Of a DNA stretch of 64,000 nt, positions 1 through 11,358 are shown in pieces; positions within the stretch are counted from its first letter, which is position 1; each line of letters opens with the position of its first letter. The notes under the pieces were generated by a model. That model had not been told where the DNA came from. It did not search any database and saw only the letters and a list, made by a program, of their open reading frames with translations. Location: positions 32,895,601 to 32,959,600 of the forward strand of contig OZ026521.1 in the NCBI GenBank assembly GCA_964019695.1, given 5' to 3'. This DNA comes from Loripinus fragilis. Lineage: Eukaryota > Mollusca > Bivalvia > Lucinida > Lucinidae. A program made the translations under genes and the position numbers.

Positions 1-609
1 CTATAAACTCATGAATGTTGACAGAAATCGTAAGTGTGGTTGCCTTACTAATGTTGAACAGTATACATATCTATATACTCAGACCAGACGACAATTATAC
101 ACTTTCCCTTGTAATATATGTACATGCTAGCAAACGTGATTATGTAAACCTGGCACATATAAATGTACTCACAAATGGTGCATTCCTAAGTCAATGTGCT
201 TAATTACTATGAACAGTATACATTAGCACCTTATCATTTCTAAGCAAATTAATCTGCACCTTATGTATTACAACCAATATACAAATAGTTTTATCTGTAA
301 TCGCTATTGGCTGCATTATTATGAGCAATGTACATGTGTCTAACTTTTCATGAACAGTATAAGTATATGCTTATCTGTAATTGCATGTATCTTACTTACA
401 TAACTTCACATATGACCAGATTCAATTAATATGTCAATACCATAAACCTCTCTTGAAACATATACACTAAGTATGTGTAATAAAAACAATGCGCGAATGC
501 TAGTCAATACCATAAGAATGAGCAAGTGTTATCTCCCAATACAACAGTACAGTACCGACAATGTCCATAACACAACTGCTATACAATAACAGCAATGCCT
601 ACAAGTTGG
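1..609. other. AT-rich flank without a recognised gene
   Basis: No coding signal is convincing here. The short motif gaacagtata recurs near positions 55, 211 and 353, roughly 150 bp apart, which hints at a degenerate tandem repeat. This is the outer flank of the LTR element that begins at about 610. Confidence 0.4.
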
Positions 610-1004
610 TGACCAACAGACGCACAGACAGATAACACCTTAGTGTGAACATTTACACCAGGGGACGACCTAAGCAGACGACACTCGGGTATGACAGCAT
701 ACAATCACTAGCAGACCCTAACAATGACCCACCATAAAATACAGCACGTTATTTCATAAGATTCATTGGAAGCAGACAAAATTAAATACATCACACAAAG
801 GTAATCAGCAGACGACCTAAGCACACGCCATTTGACTAGCGTCACGAGAAATCACACACACAGGCATAAGTAGCTTACTTCATTCGCAATGCGTCAACAA
901 TTCACATTACATATCAGCTGATTAACACATAATTTGCACAATTACAGAATTCGAATCAGTCTTGGCAAAAACGGATTTTTAAAACAAAATAAAAATATAT
1001 TTAC
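610..1004 (-). repeat. 3' LTR of the minus-strand retrotransposon
   Basis: This repeat matches 4586-5191 in the same orientation. Shared stretches include the start (tgaccaacagacgcac against tggccaactgacgcac) and the end (acggatttttaaaacaaaat). It lacks the insertion of about 210 bp present in the other copy. Ends are set by loss of similarity and are good to a few bases. Confidence 0.7.
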
Positions 1005-1546
1005 TATGTCCATATTTACCATGACAAAATCCCCTGTCGAGAAAGCTGTTCAGAACAAAGAGCGACCTGCTCAAATACAACACACAAACAACACTAATAT
1101 GACTGAGAGCCATCAAACTGCTCAGTGCAATCTATACGGACGACTTCCCCACATGTTAGTGCGCGCACAGACTGCACAAGAAGGAGGGAAAATCACAAGG
1201 GTTGATTTCATTAGATATTAAAAGATTTGTGGATGGAACAGTCAACTCAGAAATTGATTTCACATGAACCAAGGGTAAAACTAACCAATATGAAAGCACA
1301 TAACATGCAAATAACAGCCCTGTTAATATCAACTCAAATAGAGGCCAAATAAGGGAATGTCCCATAATGAAACTTGCCTGCCCAATTAATATGAATAAGC
1401 AAGTCCCACGCAATAATACATTTGGCCGGAATATTTATATTTCCATCAATTTATCAATGTATACTCAAAAACGAACAGTCCTTGATAAGCTATGACTATT
1501 CGAAAATGGATGAGACATATCTCCCTACCAAATGAAGTGTGAAGCA
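1005..1546. other. Non-coding internal end of the LTR element
   Basis: This stretch lies between the RNase H relic and the 3' LTR. The open frames in it (934-1221 on plus, 1156-1413 on minus) show no recognisable domain. No clear polypurine tract is visible next to the LTR. Confidence 0.4.
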
Positions 1547-1574
1547 CTAGAGCATCACGTCACTTTCTAACTGT

Positions 1575-2100
1575 AATAATACTCTCGCGCAGCTCAAATG
1601 ATCAGCTCCTACGTTATCCGATCCACGTATCGCAACGATATGAAACCAATATGGTTGTAAAGTCAAATCCCATTGCATCAATCTTGGATTAGATAGTTTG
1701 GTTTTGTTCAAGTAACTCAACGGCTGGTGGTCAGTTTCCACAGTGAAAGCTGTACCATAAATATACCTGTAAAATTTCTGAATTCCCCAGACCAAAGCAA
1801 GACATTCTTTCTCTATGACAGCATATGCTTGCTCACTGGCCTTAAGCGTTCTGCTGGCATAAGCCATAGGACTCTTCTTACCTTCCACTTTCTGGAGGAG
1901 CACTGTGCCAAATCGGTCATGTGAAGCAGCAACCTGTAAAATGAATGGTTTGGATAAATCCATTATTCTAAGTTTATGCTGCATGACTAAAGCTTTTAAA
2001 GAGCATCAAATGCTTTCTGCTGGGGTTCTCCCCATCTTACCTTGTTGGCCTCACCCTTTTTGTCAGATCTGTTAATGACGCAGCAATCTGCGAAAAATTG
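1575..2100 (-). pseudogene. RNase H domain relic of the LTR retrotransposon
   Basis: An open frame from 1984 to 1547 gives a Ty3-type RNase H, with YASRTLKASEQAYAVIEKEC, WGIQKFYRYIYG and VETDHQPLSYLN in the usual order. It ends at GSDNVGADHLSC, the usual end of this domain. The Glu of VIEKEC and the Asp of ETDHQ are present. The first catalytic Asp, normally in a TDAS-like motif, is replaced (QVAAS). The connection domain between RT and RNase H (about 2000-2160) is out of frame. The enzyme would have removed RNA from RNA-DNA hybrids during element replication; this copy is dead. Confidence 0.88.
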
Positions 2101-2165
2101 GGGATAAAACTCTATAAAACCCCAGAAGTCCCAAGAATGATCTTTCCTGCTTTTTTTGTAATGGG

Positions 2166-3014
2166 TCAACTAGCATCCTCAATGGCCAATACCTTTTCTG
2201 GACTAGATTTTATGATGGTGTCACCTACCATATGACCTAGACATTCCAAATCATAGAATCCAATGAAACATTTGATATGTTTCACTGTCAAATTGCCATC
2301 CATAATGCGCACCAACAATTGTTCCAGTACCTGGAATTGCTGCTCCCAAGTAGATGTAAAAATGATGATATCATCTACAAAATTATCAATATTTGATATA
2401 CCTTTTAGCAGTTTCCTCATCAGTTTACTGCAACATGCTTGAGCAGTAACAAACCAAAAGGATAAAACTTTGAATTGTAATAGCCCTAATGGCATCTGAA
2501 GTGCAATATACTTCCTGACATTCATAGTCAGGGGCACTTGCCAGTACCCTCAAGTCAGATCAAGATGGGATATGTACTTATGCCCTGCTATATTTGTAAA
2601 TATTTCTTACATATTGGGCATATGTTCAGCATCAAAGAATATGACTTTGTTAAGTGCACACAAATATATGCAAAGCCTATTACTGCTGTCCTTTTTCTTA
2701 TCAATTAGAAAAGGAGAAAAATATGGGCTATCTGATGGCTCAACAATATCTAAGTCTATCATTTCTTTGATCTCCTCTTTAATGGTTTCCATTGTACTAA
2801 ATGGAAGAGGATATTGTTGAACTCTTACCAGTGTATTGGTGGTCAACTTTATATCATGCTCTATTAACGCAGTACACCCAGGTCTGGTAGTGAATGTACA
2901 AGAAAAAATAGAGATAATCTTTCTTACCTGTGTCTGTTGCACAACTGTCATATCCGGGTTAATAATGATGTCATTAATGTCACCACCATCTGAAACTGAA
3001 GGTGATTCTACCAA
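2166..3014 (-). pseudogene. Reverse transcriptase domain relic of the LTR retrotransposon
   Basis: Two open pieces (3014 to 2607, then 2537 to 2166) make up a broken Ty3-type RT. The first holds the N-terminal part with IVEPSDSPYFSPFLIDKKKD. The second holds the active-site motif NFVDDIIIFTST and the following KHIKCFIGFYDLECLGHMVG. Residues between about 2540 and 2605 are out of frame, and a middle stretch of the fingers and palm is poorly preserved. RT copies element RNA into DNA. It lies downstream of integrase on the same strand, with the integrase C-terminal region only a few tens of codons upstream. Confidence 0.85.
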
Positions 3015-3229
3015 ACTTTCAATGTCTCCATAATACTCTCTGAGCTGTCATCTAGAACAGCAACAGAGCATACTTGTACCTCTGAAGTCTGTTGATCGTT
3101 CTCCCTTTCTATATACTTCCTAAACATATTAATATGAAAGGATTTTGCCTTCCTGCCGGTATTGATAATATAATCCAGCATACTTAACTTAACTTTTTGA
3201 CAACTTCGAATATACTCTTCCAACTCATA

Positions 3230-4380
3230 AGCAACTTTTGGCCTTCACTGGCAGAAGGAAGCACCAGTATTTTGTCACCAACCTTGGTTTTTTAGACTTC
3301 CAGTTGTAATTATAATGTTTATACTTCTTTGACATACCCTGCAAATTCTCATGTGCTAAACTCACCATTGATTGAAATCTGTGTCTCAAATTGACTCATA
3401 TGTAGTGTGTACCTGTTTTATATACACTCTCTTTTGTCCAAAGTTATCTCAATATTTGCATAGGTCCTCTTACAGGCCATCCATATATCAATTCAAACGG
3501 AGAAAATCTTAAACTCTCCTGTGGAACCTTCCTATATGCAGACAATAACGTGTCTACATACTTATCCCAGTCTTTTGGACATTATGCGCACAATCTGGTT
3601 TGCATTTTCTTCAACGTTCCATTAAAACGCTCCACCAGGCCATTACATATAGGATGATTTGGGGTTGTGACTAGCTGTTTGAATGATTACAGTCTACTCA
3701 CCTATTTCATCAAAGCTGAAGTAAACTGACTACCCATGTCTGTCAAAACATCTTTGGGTACTACAGCTTTGCTGAAAATACCCACTAACGCTTCAGAAAC
3801 AGTCTCTGTTTCAATAGAGGGAAGAGCTACTGCTTCTGGGTACCCAGTAGCATAATCAACTAATGTTTAAATATATGTGTTCTTACTGTCAGTGCGATTC
3901 AAGTGGACTGACCAAATATATAGCTACTCTCTTAAAAGTTGTATCAATAATAGGCATACTGCCTAGAGGTACTCTTGCATTCTTACCTTTGGCGATAGTG
4001 CGCTGACATATGTCACAAGAATGACAGTATCTCTTTATATCACTAGCAATACCAGGCCAGAAAAAAAACTCTGGCAATACCTTTTGAATTGTCCTTTTCA
4101 CTGCTATGTGTGCAGAAATCATAGACTCATTAGCCAGCTTCATAATGATCTTACCATATTGCTGTGGCACTACATGTTGCACAAACAACTTACCATATTC
4201 CACCTTGGAGGAACTGTACTGTATATATATAAAGTATCTCTTCTTAAAATACTTGGCATTTCCCTTTATAATCTGCTCCTCAAAAGCTTTATGGATTCTA
4301 GCTAAAGTAGGATCACTAAGTTGGGAAGCTCTAATCTGATCAGGAGTAATGTCACTATCCACTATGCTATTAGTTATAAG
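3230..4380 (-). pseudogene. Integrase domain relic of the LTR retrotransposon
   Basis: The longest open piece (4362 to 3889) carries a retroviral-type integrase zinc-binding region: the residues RYCHSCDICQRT give the two cysteines, and AHIAVKRT holds one histidine. The position usually occupied by the other histidine is Asn (LANESM). The core follows in broken frames. The first catalytic Asp is replaced by Tyr (VAIYLVSPL), while LTDMGSQFTS keeps the second Asp and NGLVERFNGT keeps the Glu. Stops occur at about 3870 and 3690-3580. The C-terminal part, ending near KSFHINMFRKYIERE (about 3110-3160), leads straight towards the RT region. Two missing key residues and several stops make it non-functional. 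Identity as an integrase is secure; the exact borders are approximate. Confidence 0.85.
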
Positions 4381-4585
4381 TTGGGATTTACTATGTTAAG
4401 TCTGCTTAGCCTGAGCCCTGGTTTGAACAGCTAAAGCAGGGACCCAGTTAATATCCAGACTCTGTGCATCTCCAGCCCCTGGAATGTTACCCCAAATCAC
4501 ATCAACTAAGGGATTTTCCATACACAAGGCGGTAGCCTCATCCTCAAAATAAGGAGTATCTAAATATACCTTAACTTAAGCCGGC

Positions 4586-5191
4586 TGGCCAACTGACGCA
4601 CAAACAGATAACACCTAAGTGTGAATGTTTTACACCAGCAGATGACCTAAGCAGACCACACTCTAGTAAATTTGTTTCAAAGATGCATAGTAATGAGGCA
4701 ATTCTATATTTCTTATAAACAGATACAGTAGGTAAAGCATGACTATTCACTACATATGCAGCAATCCGTGGTAGGTTCAATATAACTGTAAACTGAGACT
4801 ACCTGCACGCCAAAAAATCAAGGTAAACTTTCCAGTGTTTGTCTACAACAATTCTTATCTATCTTTGAAGCTACTATATGACAGTATAAGATTACTAGCA
4901 GACCCTAACAATAGCCCACCATAAAGTACAGCATGCTATTTCATACGAATCATTGGTAGCAGACAGCAATTAAATACATCACACAAAAGTTTTTATCGCG
5001 GCTACCTAAGCAGATGGCATTCGAGTAACGTCACGAAAAATCACTCATAGGCATAAGTAGCGAACATCAATCGCAACGCGTCAACAATTCACATTACATA
5101 TCCTCTGATTGACGCATAATTTGCACAATTACAGAATTCAAACCAGTCTTGGCAAAAACGGATTTTTAAAACAAAATAAACATATATTTAC
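4586..5191 (-). repeat. 5' LTR of the minus-strand retrotransposon, carrying an insertion
   Basis: This is the direct repeat of 610-1004. Similarity breaks at about 4664 and resumes at about 4873 (tatgacagtataag), so about 210 bp of extra sequence lies inside this copy or was deleted from the other. The copies also differ by many substitutions, which points to an old insertion. Confidence 0.65.
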
Positions 5192-5625
5192 CTCAACACC
5201 CTAATGAATAAAGTCACTTTCAGTCTGAAAATGACTGGGTATCTTGATTTCATTAACAATACTCAGAGATCAATTTGTGACTCTCCAATAACATGTTAAT
5301 TGACCTGCTGATATGTAGCATATAACCACTATATGACCAGTTGCACACCCTGTTGTTATTTGCCTGTTGTAACAAAAACCCATGTTCTTTTTTTTTTTTT
5401 TTTTTTTTTTTTTATAAATATTTCATTTCAAATATGCCATCTTCAGTTAACTCACTGACAGACAAAAATTATTTAATGCACATCGACCCTCTTAAATAAA
5501 GTAGGTCTAAGGTGCCCTACACCTTACAAATCCTAAGGTCAGCGGTAACTGAAAAGTTCTAATTACGCATTCATGAGGTGCCGCCTTGAAGCCTTATAAT
5601 ATTCTGGAATTAAATCTAAATGCAG
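5192..5625. other. Unassigned stretch with a 26-base T run
   Basis: A run of 26 T lies at about 5388-5413. It may be the 3' tail of an older minus-strand retroposed copy, but no body was recognised in 5414-5614. The bases tctaaatgcag at 5615-5625 are the left target duplication of the SINE that follows. Confidence 0.5.
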
Positions 5626-5817
5626 GAGTGCAGTGGCTCAGTGGTATAGGGCTTAACTCAAGACCAAAGGGCCGCAGGTTTGAGCCTCGACAATGTCACT
5701 TCGCCGTGTCCTTGAACATGACACATTAGTCTTTGCTTAGTACTGGTTCAACCAAGGAAAACATGTCTGAAAAATTGTTAACTTGGACGTAAAGAATTAA
5801 ATCAAACAAAAAAAAGG
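5626..5817 (+). mobile_element. tRNA-derived SINE with 11-bp target site duplication
   Basis: The head contains an RNA polymerase III A-box-like motif (tggctcagtgg, 5633-5643) and a B-box-like motif (ggtttgagcct, 5677-5687) at tRNA spacing. A body of about 100 bp follows, then an A-rich tail (caaacaaaaaaaa) ending at 5817. The bases tctaaatgcag occur immediately before (5615-5625) and after (5818-5828), a perfect 11-bp duplication as made by LINE-driven target-primed insertion. The short body after the tRNA part could belong to one of the conserved SINE central-domain superfamilies known in molluscs, which I cannot settle without a search. Confidence 0.85.
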
Positions 5818-5828
5818 TCTAAATGCAG

Positions 5829-8358
5829 CACAACAATTATCAATTGTTTTAAAAAGAGAACTGGGTTTTGGTAAAGGAACCATTAACTCTTTGCATGCTG
5901 TTTTTCATACTTTTGTTGGCACCTGACCTTTTTCAAAATTAGCTTTTTAAAAGGATCTTTCAGGAACCATATAATGTAGAGTATCAAACAGTTTGGATCC
6001 AGACCAGTCCCAACGTTCGGTCTGATTTTGATCCTAATTGTTTGTAAAGGCTTTCAGCAGATTGCAAAAGTCACTGACATCATTGTTAAACTTGTGCACA
6101 CTGATATTTCAGCCTCACCCGAGACAAAGCCTTAAATGTGTCATTTTCGCCAAACAATGAATCAGGTCTGGTTTGGCATCAGAGTCTTTGTTGTGTGCTA
6201 ACTGGACAGATAATGAGCAACGATTTTCCCAGTGCATACAGCTAAGAATGGGTGGCTGTACAGGCTAATTCGAGTAGAATATGCCAAATATGCATAACTT
6301 TAAACAGACAGGACTAGGCAAATAGTGTACACTCTGATCAGAATTCTCCTGATTCGAAGTTTCACTGTTTGGTTTTGGATGTTGGATTGACACTTATCAT
6401 AAGCATATTCTTGCCAGCAAAAACTTTTATCGTCTGCTGATAACCTTTGCAAGCCGATTTGACCCAGATCAAGTCTTGATGTAGATCAAAACTGTTTTAC
6501 ACTCTGATGGTTTTTCGAAAAATCAACAGATGACTAAAAAAAAAGATCAGAGTGCTAATGATTTAAATGCTCACTGTTTGCTTCGGAAGGTTTTACGTAA
6601 ACATGCCTATTGTATGAATTAACTACAATTTTTACAGTTGTAAAAATTACTATTCCGATAAGATTTTTTGTTCATCTATTTTCCTTGCAAACGGTGATTT
6701 TTGTCGTCTGCTGATAACCTTTGCAAGCAGATTGGACCCAGATCAGGGCGGACAATCACATGGACTGACTGTCTTGATCTAGATCCGAATTGTTTGACAT
6801 TCAGATGGTATTCCTGATAAGCAGATTTTGACAAAATTAGACGACAAAAATACCCAATATGCAAAGTACATGCATGTACTCACTAGAACTACAGAAATGA
6901 GGTACTGAAATGAGTAACCATGTTCTATGCATTTACAGCCAAAATGAGCAAAGTAGATAAGACTATGGTCAGCCTATGTATCAGCTCAGTCTGATCAGTC
7001 TGCCTTGTCTGCATGTAGTTACTAACTGAGCGTACAGCAAAGACTCTGAGCAAAATGTGTGGATGCCCAAGCTGAATTGAGTCTTAATTGTTGCACACTC
7101 ATTCTGTTGGTTACGAAACGTCTTAGCTAAATTGTTGATATTTTACACGCCTACCAAACGGTCAGATGCTCAACCGCTGGTTGAGCGAAAAAAAATTTTG
7201 AGTGTCTTCTATTTGAGATTTTGAGGATCTAAAAGGTAAACAAGATTTTTTACAAGACACTCTAATGCCTAACCATAAAAATCTGAAAGAGTGGTATTTC
7301 TTGACGAAAACAAACCTCAAAATTGTTTACAATAACAACAGAACCACTGCCTTATATCGAAAAAAAATAATTTTTTAAAACTAAATTGAACTTTATACAA
7401 TATTCCAATAAAGATTGAATCGCTATGTGATTAAATAATATTCGTCTTAAATACGTATTAGGTTCGACATGTTTTTGTCCAACTGGGTTCTCTGAAATAA
7501 AAGTTCTGCCATGTATTAAACTGACGAAGTTGTCAATTATGACGATATCATAAGAACTGTGCATTGTGTTTTAAATATTGATTCAACATAACCTGCTACC
7601 AGATTAACATTTGAATGGTCATTATCTGTTACTGTAACTAAATAAAATTACAATGCAGTTTCACTCTATGGTTATAATGATGCACATCTTAAAATATTCA
7701 GAATAAAAAATATAAATCTATACAGGGAAATAGGTCAGTGGTATGTAGTGGGCATTATATATTAGGCTGTAACTATTAAACAAAACAGCACAATGAACAA
7801 ATATTAAAACCAGATCAAAATTAAAACGTGGTTCTTTCAAATGGTGCATAGGTACATGCTTTCAAAACTGTCTGTGGACAAAGCTAAGAGGCAAATATCA
7901 GAACTTTGAGAACAACACTCCTATGCAGTGCAAATGTTGGACATTTCCATCAATTACGATAGTTTCTTTATTTATTCAATCACAGAAAAAAAGAAGATTC
8001 TTCGTGTTCCTAAAAAATGGGGTTGTTTGCATAAAGTATTTTATTTTTCTACAGCTGTTTTACTCCCTGTTAAAGAGAGGTCTTACTTAAGTGCTCCTGT
8101 TTTATTAAATTTATTAAATGAGTTGGGGAAAAGAAAAAATACAAGGCTTGCCTCAAGAAGGATTGAAGTAAATGAAATTTACATTGTATCATATTCAACC
8201 CAGGAGTTTCTTTAATTTGTTTCTCTTCTTGCAGTCCTACATTCTATCTGTGCAAGTAGTAAAAAATCCATTGGCCTAAATGTAACAATTGAATATACCT
8301 TCGACTAAAGAATAAATTCCAACACCGGTTAAGTTGTGTATCTTATATTCTCTTCAAG
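5829..8358. other. Intron or upstream region with dispersed repeat fragments
   Basis: No exon is recognised. A motif of about 45 bp (tcgtctgctgataacctttg, then gacccagatca) appears at about 6431 and again at about 6703. Parts of 5880-6030 resemble 32845-32980. A fragment at about 8080-8165 resembles the hairpin part of the repeat family seen at 15.5, 25.6 and 36.2 kb. The E-class exon expected just before F0 was not found here, so it probably lies upstream of the window. Confidence 0.45.
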
Positions 8359-8556
8359 GTAAGACAGTAATGAAAAGAGCGTGTGAAGAACCAGGATGTG
8401 GGCCAGTATGCAGTGCCAAATATTGCCTCAATGCTAACCAGGTAGAGACGATTGAGGTGGGCTGCTGGAAAACTGGACATTCAACAGATGGCTACATGAC
8501 AACAAGCTTCACTATTGATGTTATAAACAACAGTCCACCAACTATAATGTTACAAG
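8359..8556 (+). CDS. Cadherin-like gene exon F0
   Basis: This 198-nt, phase 1-1 exon lies between an AG acceptor (cttcaag, 8357-8358) and a GT donor (caaggttaga, GT at 8557). It carries the F-class four-cysteine cluster ACEEPGCGPVCSAKYC, spaced C-x4-C-x3-C-x4-C. A fifth cysteine follows (VGCW), then a beta-strand-like segment and the linker VINNSPPTIML. F2 has exactly the same length and cysteine spacing. It would form the second half of a cadherin-like repeat whose first half (class E) lies upstream and was not seen. The linker NNSPP is a weakened form of the ENEAP seen in F1 and F2. Confidence 0.82.
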
Positions 8557-8620
8557 GTTAGATTTTCTTTTCATAACAGATGAAAATAATCACAACAACT
8601 TAATAAATATGTTGTATGTA

Positions 8621-9040
8621 CTGTTGAATCCCTATCCTTGTTTTATCTCCCTTTAATATCTTGATTTGTACTTACTAGGAGATGATCAATCGATACGTAA
8701 GAGATCTTTCATGCAAAATTAACATCTATTTGTATTGATCCACATCCAAAATAAGGGTGAGGTTGGTACCGCTAAACATGCTTAAGCCCTCCAGTAATTT
8801 TCTTACTGACCATTTCAAGGCAGTGCCTCTTTTGTGGATTTTTTTTTATATTTTTGTTTCATGTTTATTTGTTGTGCCGTCACGTCTTTTCCTTGTGGCC
8901 TTGTGGTTGGGGATGTGGGGATGACATCTTGGCCCTCTTGTGTCTGATGTTTTCTTGTTTTTGTCACCTTCCCATGTGTTGTCCTGGGTTGGATATGATA
9001 CTTGAATGTATCGATTCCTGATCTTTACCTTTTATCTTAC
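8621..9040 (+). mobile_element. Retroelement 3'-end copy 1 (5'-truncated)
   Basis: This copy is similar to 48766-49186, the 3' untranslated part of the reverse-transcriptase element at 47357-49186. It shares ggagatga, gggtgaggttgg, cttaagccctccagtaa and tgtatcgattcctgatcttt. It is diverged and lacks any RT coding part. Confidence 0.75.
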
Positions 9041-9229
9041 TTTGTTTAAGGTAAAAGATCTTGAGACAAAAAAAAATACAATAGTATTTGAAATTATAAT
9101 CTGACACCTTATATATATACAGTAGAACATCCTAATTTTATTGTACCAAATGAAAAGGAAGAATTCATTAGTATACAATGGATTATTTTTTGTCCCCCTT
9201 TCACTTATGATATAATCATCAGAAATAGG

Positions 9230-10965
9230 TGAGCAGGTAATTATACCTGCTTTTTCTTTAGAAAAAAGGGGACATCAATTTTGTACCAAAGTCAGTCCGT
9301 TGTCCTTTGTCTGTCCGTCCGTCACCTTTCTTGTAAATGTATCTCCTCCTAAACCGTTAGAGGTAGCAACTTTAAACTTTATAGCTGCATAGGTCACATG
9401 ATGTACAGGGTACTGGACAACATTTTTGTGACCATGACCCCAATGTCAAGGTCAAATAATTTATTTCATGTAAATGCATCCTCTCCTAAGCCGTTAGAGG
9501 TAGCATCTTCAAACTTTGCAGCTGTATATGTCACATGTGTAGAGGGTACTGAACAACATTTCAAGTGGCATTGACCCCCTAAGCTCAATGGTCAAATAAT
9601 GAATTTCCTTGTAAATGCATCTCTTAAACCACTGGATGTAGCAACTTCAAACTTTGCAGTTGCATAATGTAGAGGGTACTCGGCAACATTTTGTATGACC
9701 TTGACTCAAAGGTCAAGTTCAAAGGTCAAATAATGAATTTCCTTGTAAATGCATCTCCTCATAAACTTTTGGACATAGCGACTTCAAACGTTGCGGTCGC
9801 TCTGATAAAGCAGTGGGTACCAGGCAACATTTGTGTGATGACCCCAAGGTCAAGGTCAAATAAAGTTTTTTCTGGTAGATCTGTCTCCTCCTAAACTGTT
9901 GGACGTATCAATTTCAAACTTTACAAGTGCATAGGTCACATGATGAAGAGGGTACTGGGTAACTTTTTATGTGACCTTGACACCAAGCTCAAGCTAAAAT
10001 AATGTATTTTCTTGTAAATGCATATTATCCTCCTAAACCGTTGGACGTACCAACCACATTGGAACTTCACAGGAGCATAGTTCACATAAGGTACTTGGAA
10101 ACATTTTGTGTGGCCTTGACCCAAAGATAAAAGTCAAAGGTAAAAAAGGGAGTATTTGTGATGGTGTACCATCGACTGCTGCTCTGGGTATACCCGTTTT
10201 TTTCTTTAAAAAAAGTGTATATTAATTTTGTACCAAAATTGGTATGTGCGTCTGTTACGTTTTTTAAATGTATATCCTCCTAAACCGTTAGCTCTAGCAA
10301 CTTCAAACTTTGTAGCTGCATAGGTCACATAATGTAGAGGGTACTGGGCAATGTTACCTTGTCCCCAAGGTCAAGGTCATATAATTCATTTTCTTGTAAA
10401 TTCATCTCCTCCCAAACTGTTGGACGTAGCAACTTCAAAATTTACATGTGCATAGGTCACATAATGTAGAGGGTACTGGGCAACATCTTGTGTGACCTTG
10501 ACCCCCAAGGTCAAGGTCAAATACTATACTATATATTTTGTAAATGCATCTCTTTAACCGTTAAACGTAGCAACATCAAAATTCGCAAATGCATATGTCA
10601 CATGATGTAGAGTGTGCTGGGCAACGTCTAGTGTGGCCCCAAGGTCAAGATCAAATACTGTATTTCATGTAAATGAATCTGCTCCTTAACCGTTGGGCGT
10701 AGCAACTTCAAACGTCGCAGGTGCATATGCCTCATGATCTAGAGGATACTAGGCAATATTTCATGTTACCTTGATGCCAAGGTCATAGGTCAAATAATGT
10801 TTTTTCTTGTAAATTTATCTCCTCTTAAACTATTGGACATAGCAACTTCAAACTTTGCAGGTGCATATGTCCCATCATGTAGAGGATACTGGGTAATATT
10901 TTGTGTAACCTCAAGGTCAAGGATAAAAAGCAGGTATATGCGATGGTGTACTATCGACTGCAGTC
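9230..10965. repeat. Degenerate minisatellite array, unit about 130 bp
   Basis: About a dozen diverged copies of one unit recur head to tail. Each holds ttgtaaatgcatctcctc, a caacttcaaactttgcag-like stretch, a tcacatgatgtagagggtac-like stretch and aaggtcaaggtcaaa. A partial restart at about 10140-10250 (accatcgactgctgctctgg, then ttaattttgtaccaaa) mirrors the array start at 9270-9300 and the array end at 10935-10965. This suggests two adjoining blocks. Short open frames across it are repeat-encoded and not genes. Confidence 0.85.
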
Positions 10966-11358
10966 TAGTTTATTTTAATTTCAGTCTAAGTATGGACAGT
11001 GAAAATGTCTTCCTGAAAATGGACAGTGAACTGTTGTCACTAATGTTGCTTTCATAGACTTTTCCAAAGCATATGATTCGATACAACAACATATATTATT
11101 GATTATTATTGGATAAACTTTAAAAGAAGGGTTTGCGTAAACGTCTTTTCATCGTCATTATTATGCAAAACTGTAAAAAGCCTGCGTGTCAACAGATTCT
11201 TTCTAGGCTTAAAAAAGAATTGCGTAAAATTGTTGTCTCCTCTACTTTTTGTTTTATACATTGAGATCTTATTCGTGAGATGAAATTTAAACGTTAGAAA
11301 TGATGTAGAAATTCATGGAAACGATTTTTAAAAGCTTAAAATCCTTGAAAGTCCCATG
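10966..11358. other. Intron sequence without recognised content
   Basis: AT-rich with no recognisable exon or repeat border. It includes a small run reading SFIDFSKAYDSI-like in one frame near 11050-11085 that might be an old non-LTR RT fragment, but it is too short to call. Confidence 0.3.

Larger units (their letters stand above)
610..5191 (-). mobile_element. Decayed Ty3/gypsy-type LTR retrotransposon, integrase before RT (Gmr1-like order)
   Basis: Two direct repeats (610-1004 and 4586-5191) flank minus-strand relics of integrase, reverse transcriptase and RNase H. In coding order (high to low coordinate) the domains are integrase zinc-binding and core, integrase C-terminal region, RT, then RNase H. 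Standard Ty3/gypsy elements place integrase last. Integrase before RT is known from the Gmr1-like group of Ty3/gypsy elements. Several stops, frameshifts and lost catalytic residues show an inactive copy. No gag region or protease was recognised, and no clear target duplication or primer-binding site was found at the ends. The element order and LTR pairing are read directly. The Gmr1 affiliation is inferred from domain order and the continuous integrase-to-RT linkage. Confidence 0.75.

Noticed and set aside
5626..5700. A functional tRNA gene
   Set aside because: A and B boxes are present, but the sequence does not close into an acceptor stem and it continues into a SINE body and A-rich tail with a target duplication.
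9230..10965. CRISPR-like array
   Set aside because: Units are long and diverged with no constant repeat and unique spacer pattern, in a eukaryotic intron.
9691..11057. Small proteins encoded in the 9.7-11 kb open frames
   Set aside because: The frames are made of minisatellite units, repeat with the array, and have no splice or start context.
11050..11085. LINE reverse transcriptase fragment (FSKAYDSI-like)
   Set aside because: The match is only about ten residues and no neighbouring motif is preserved.
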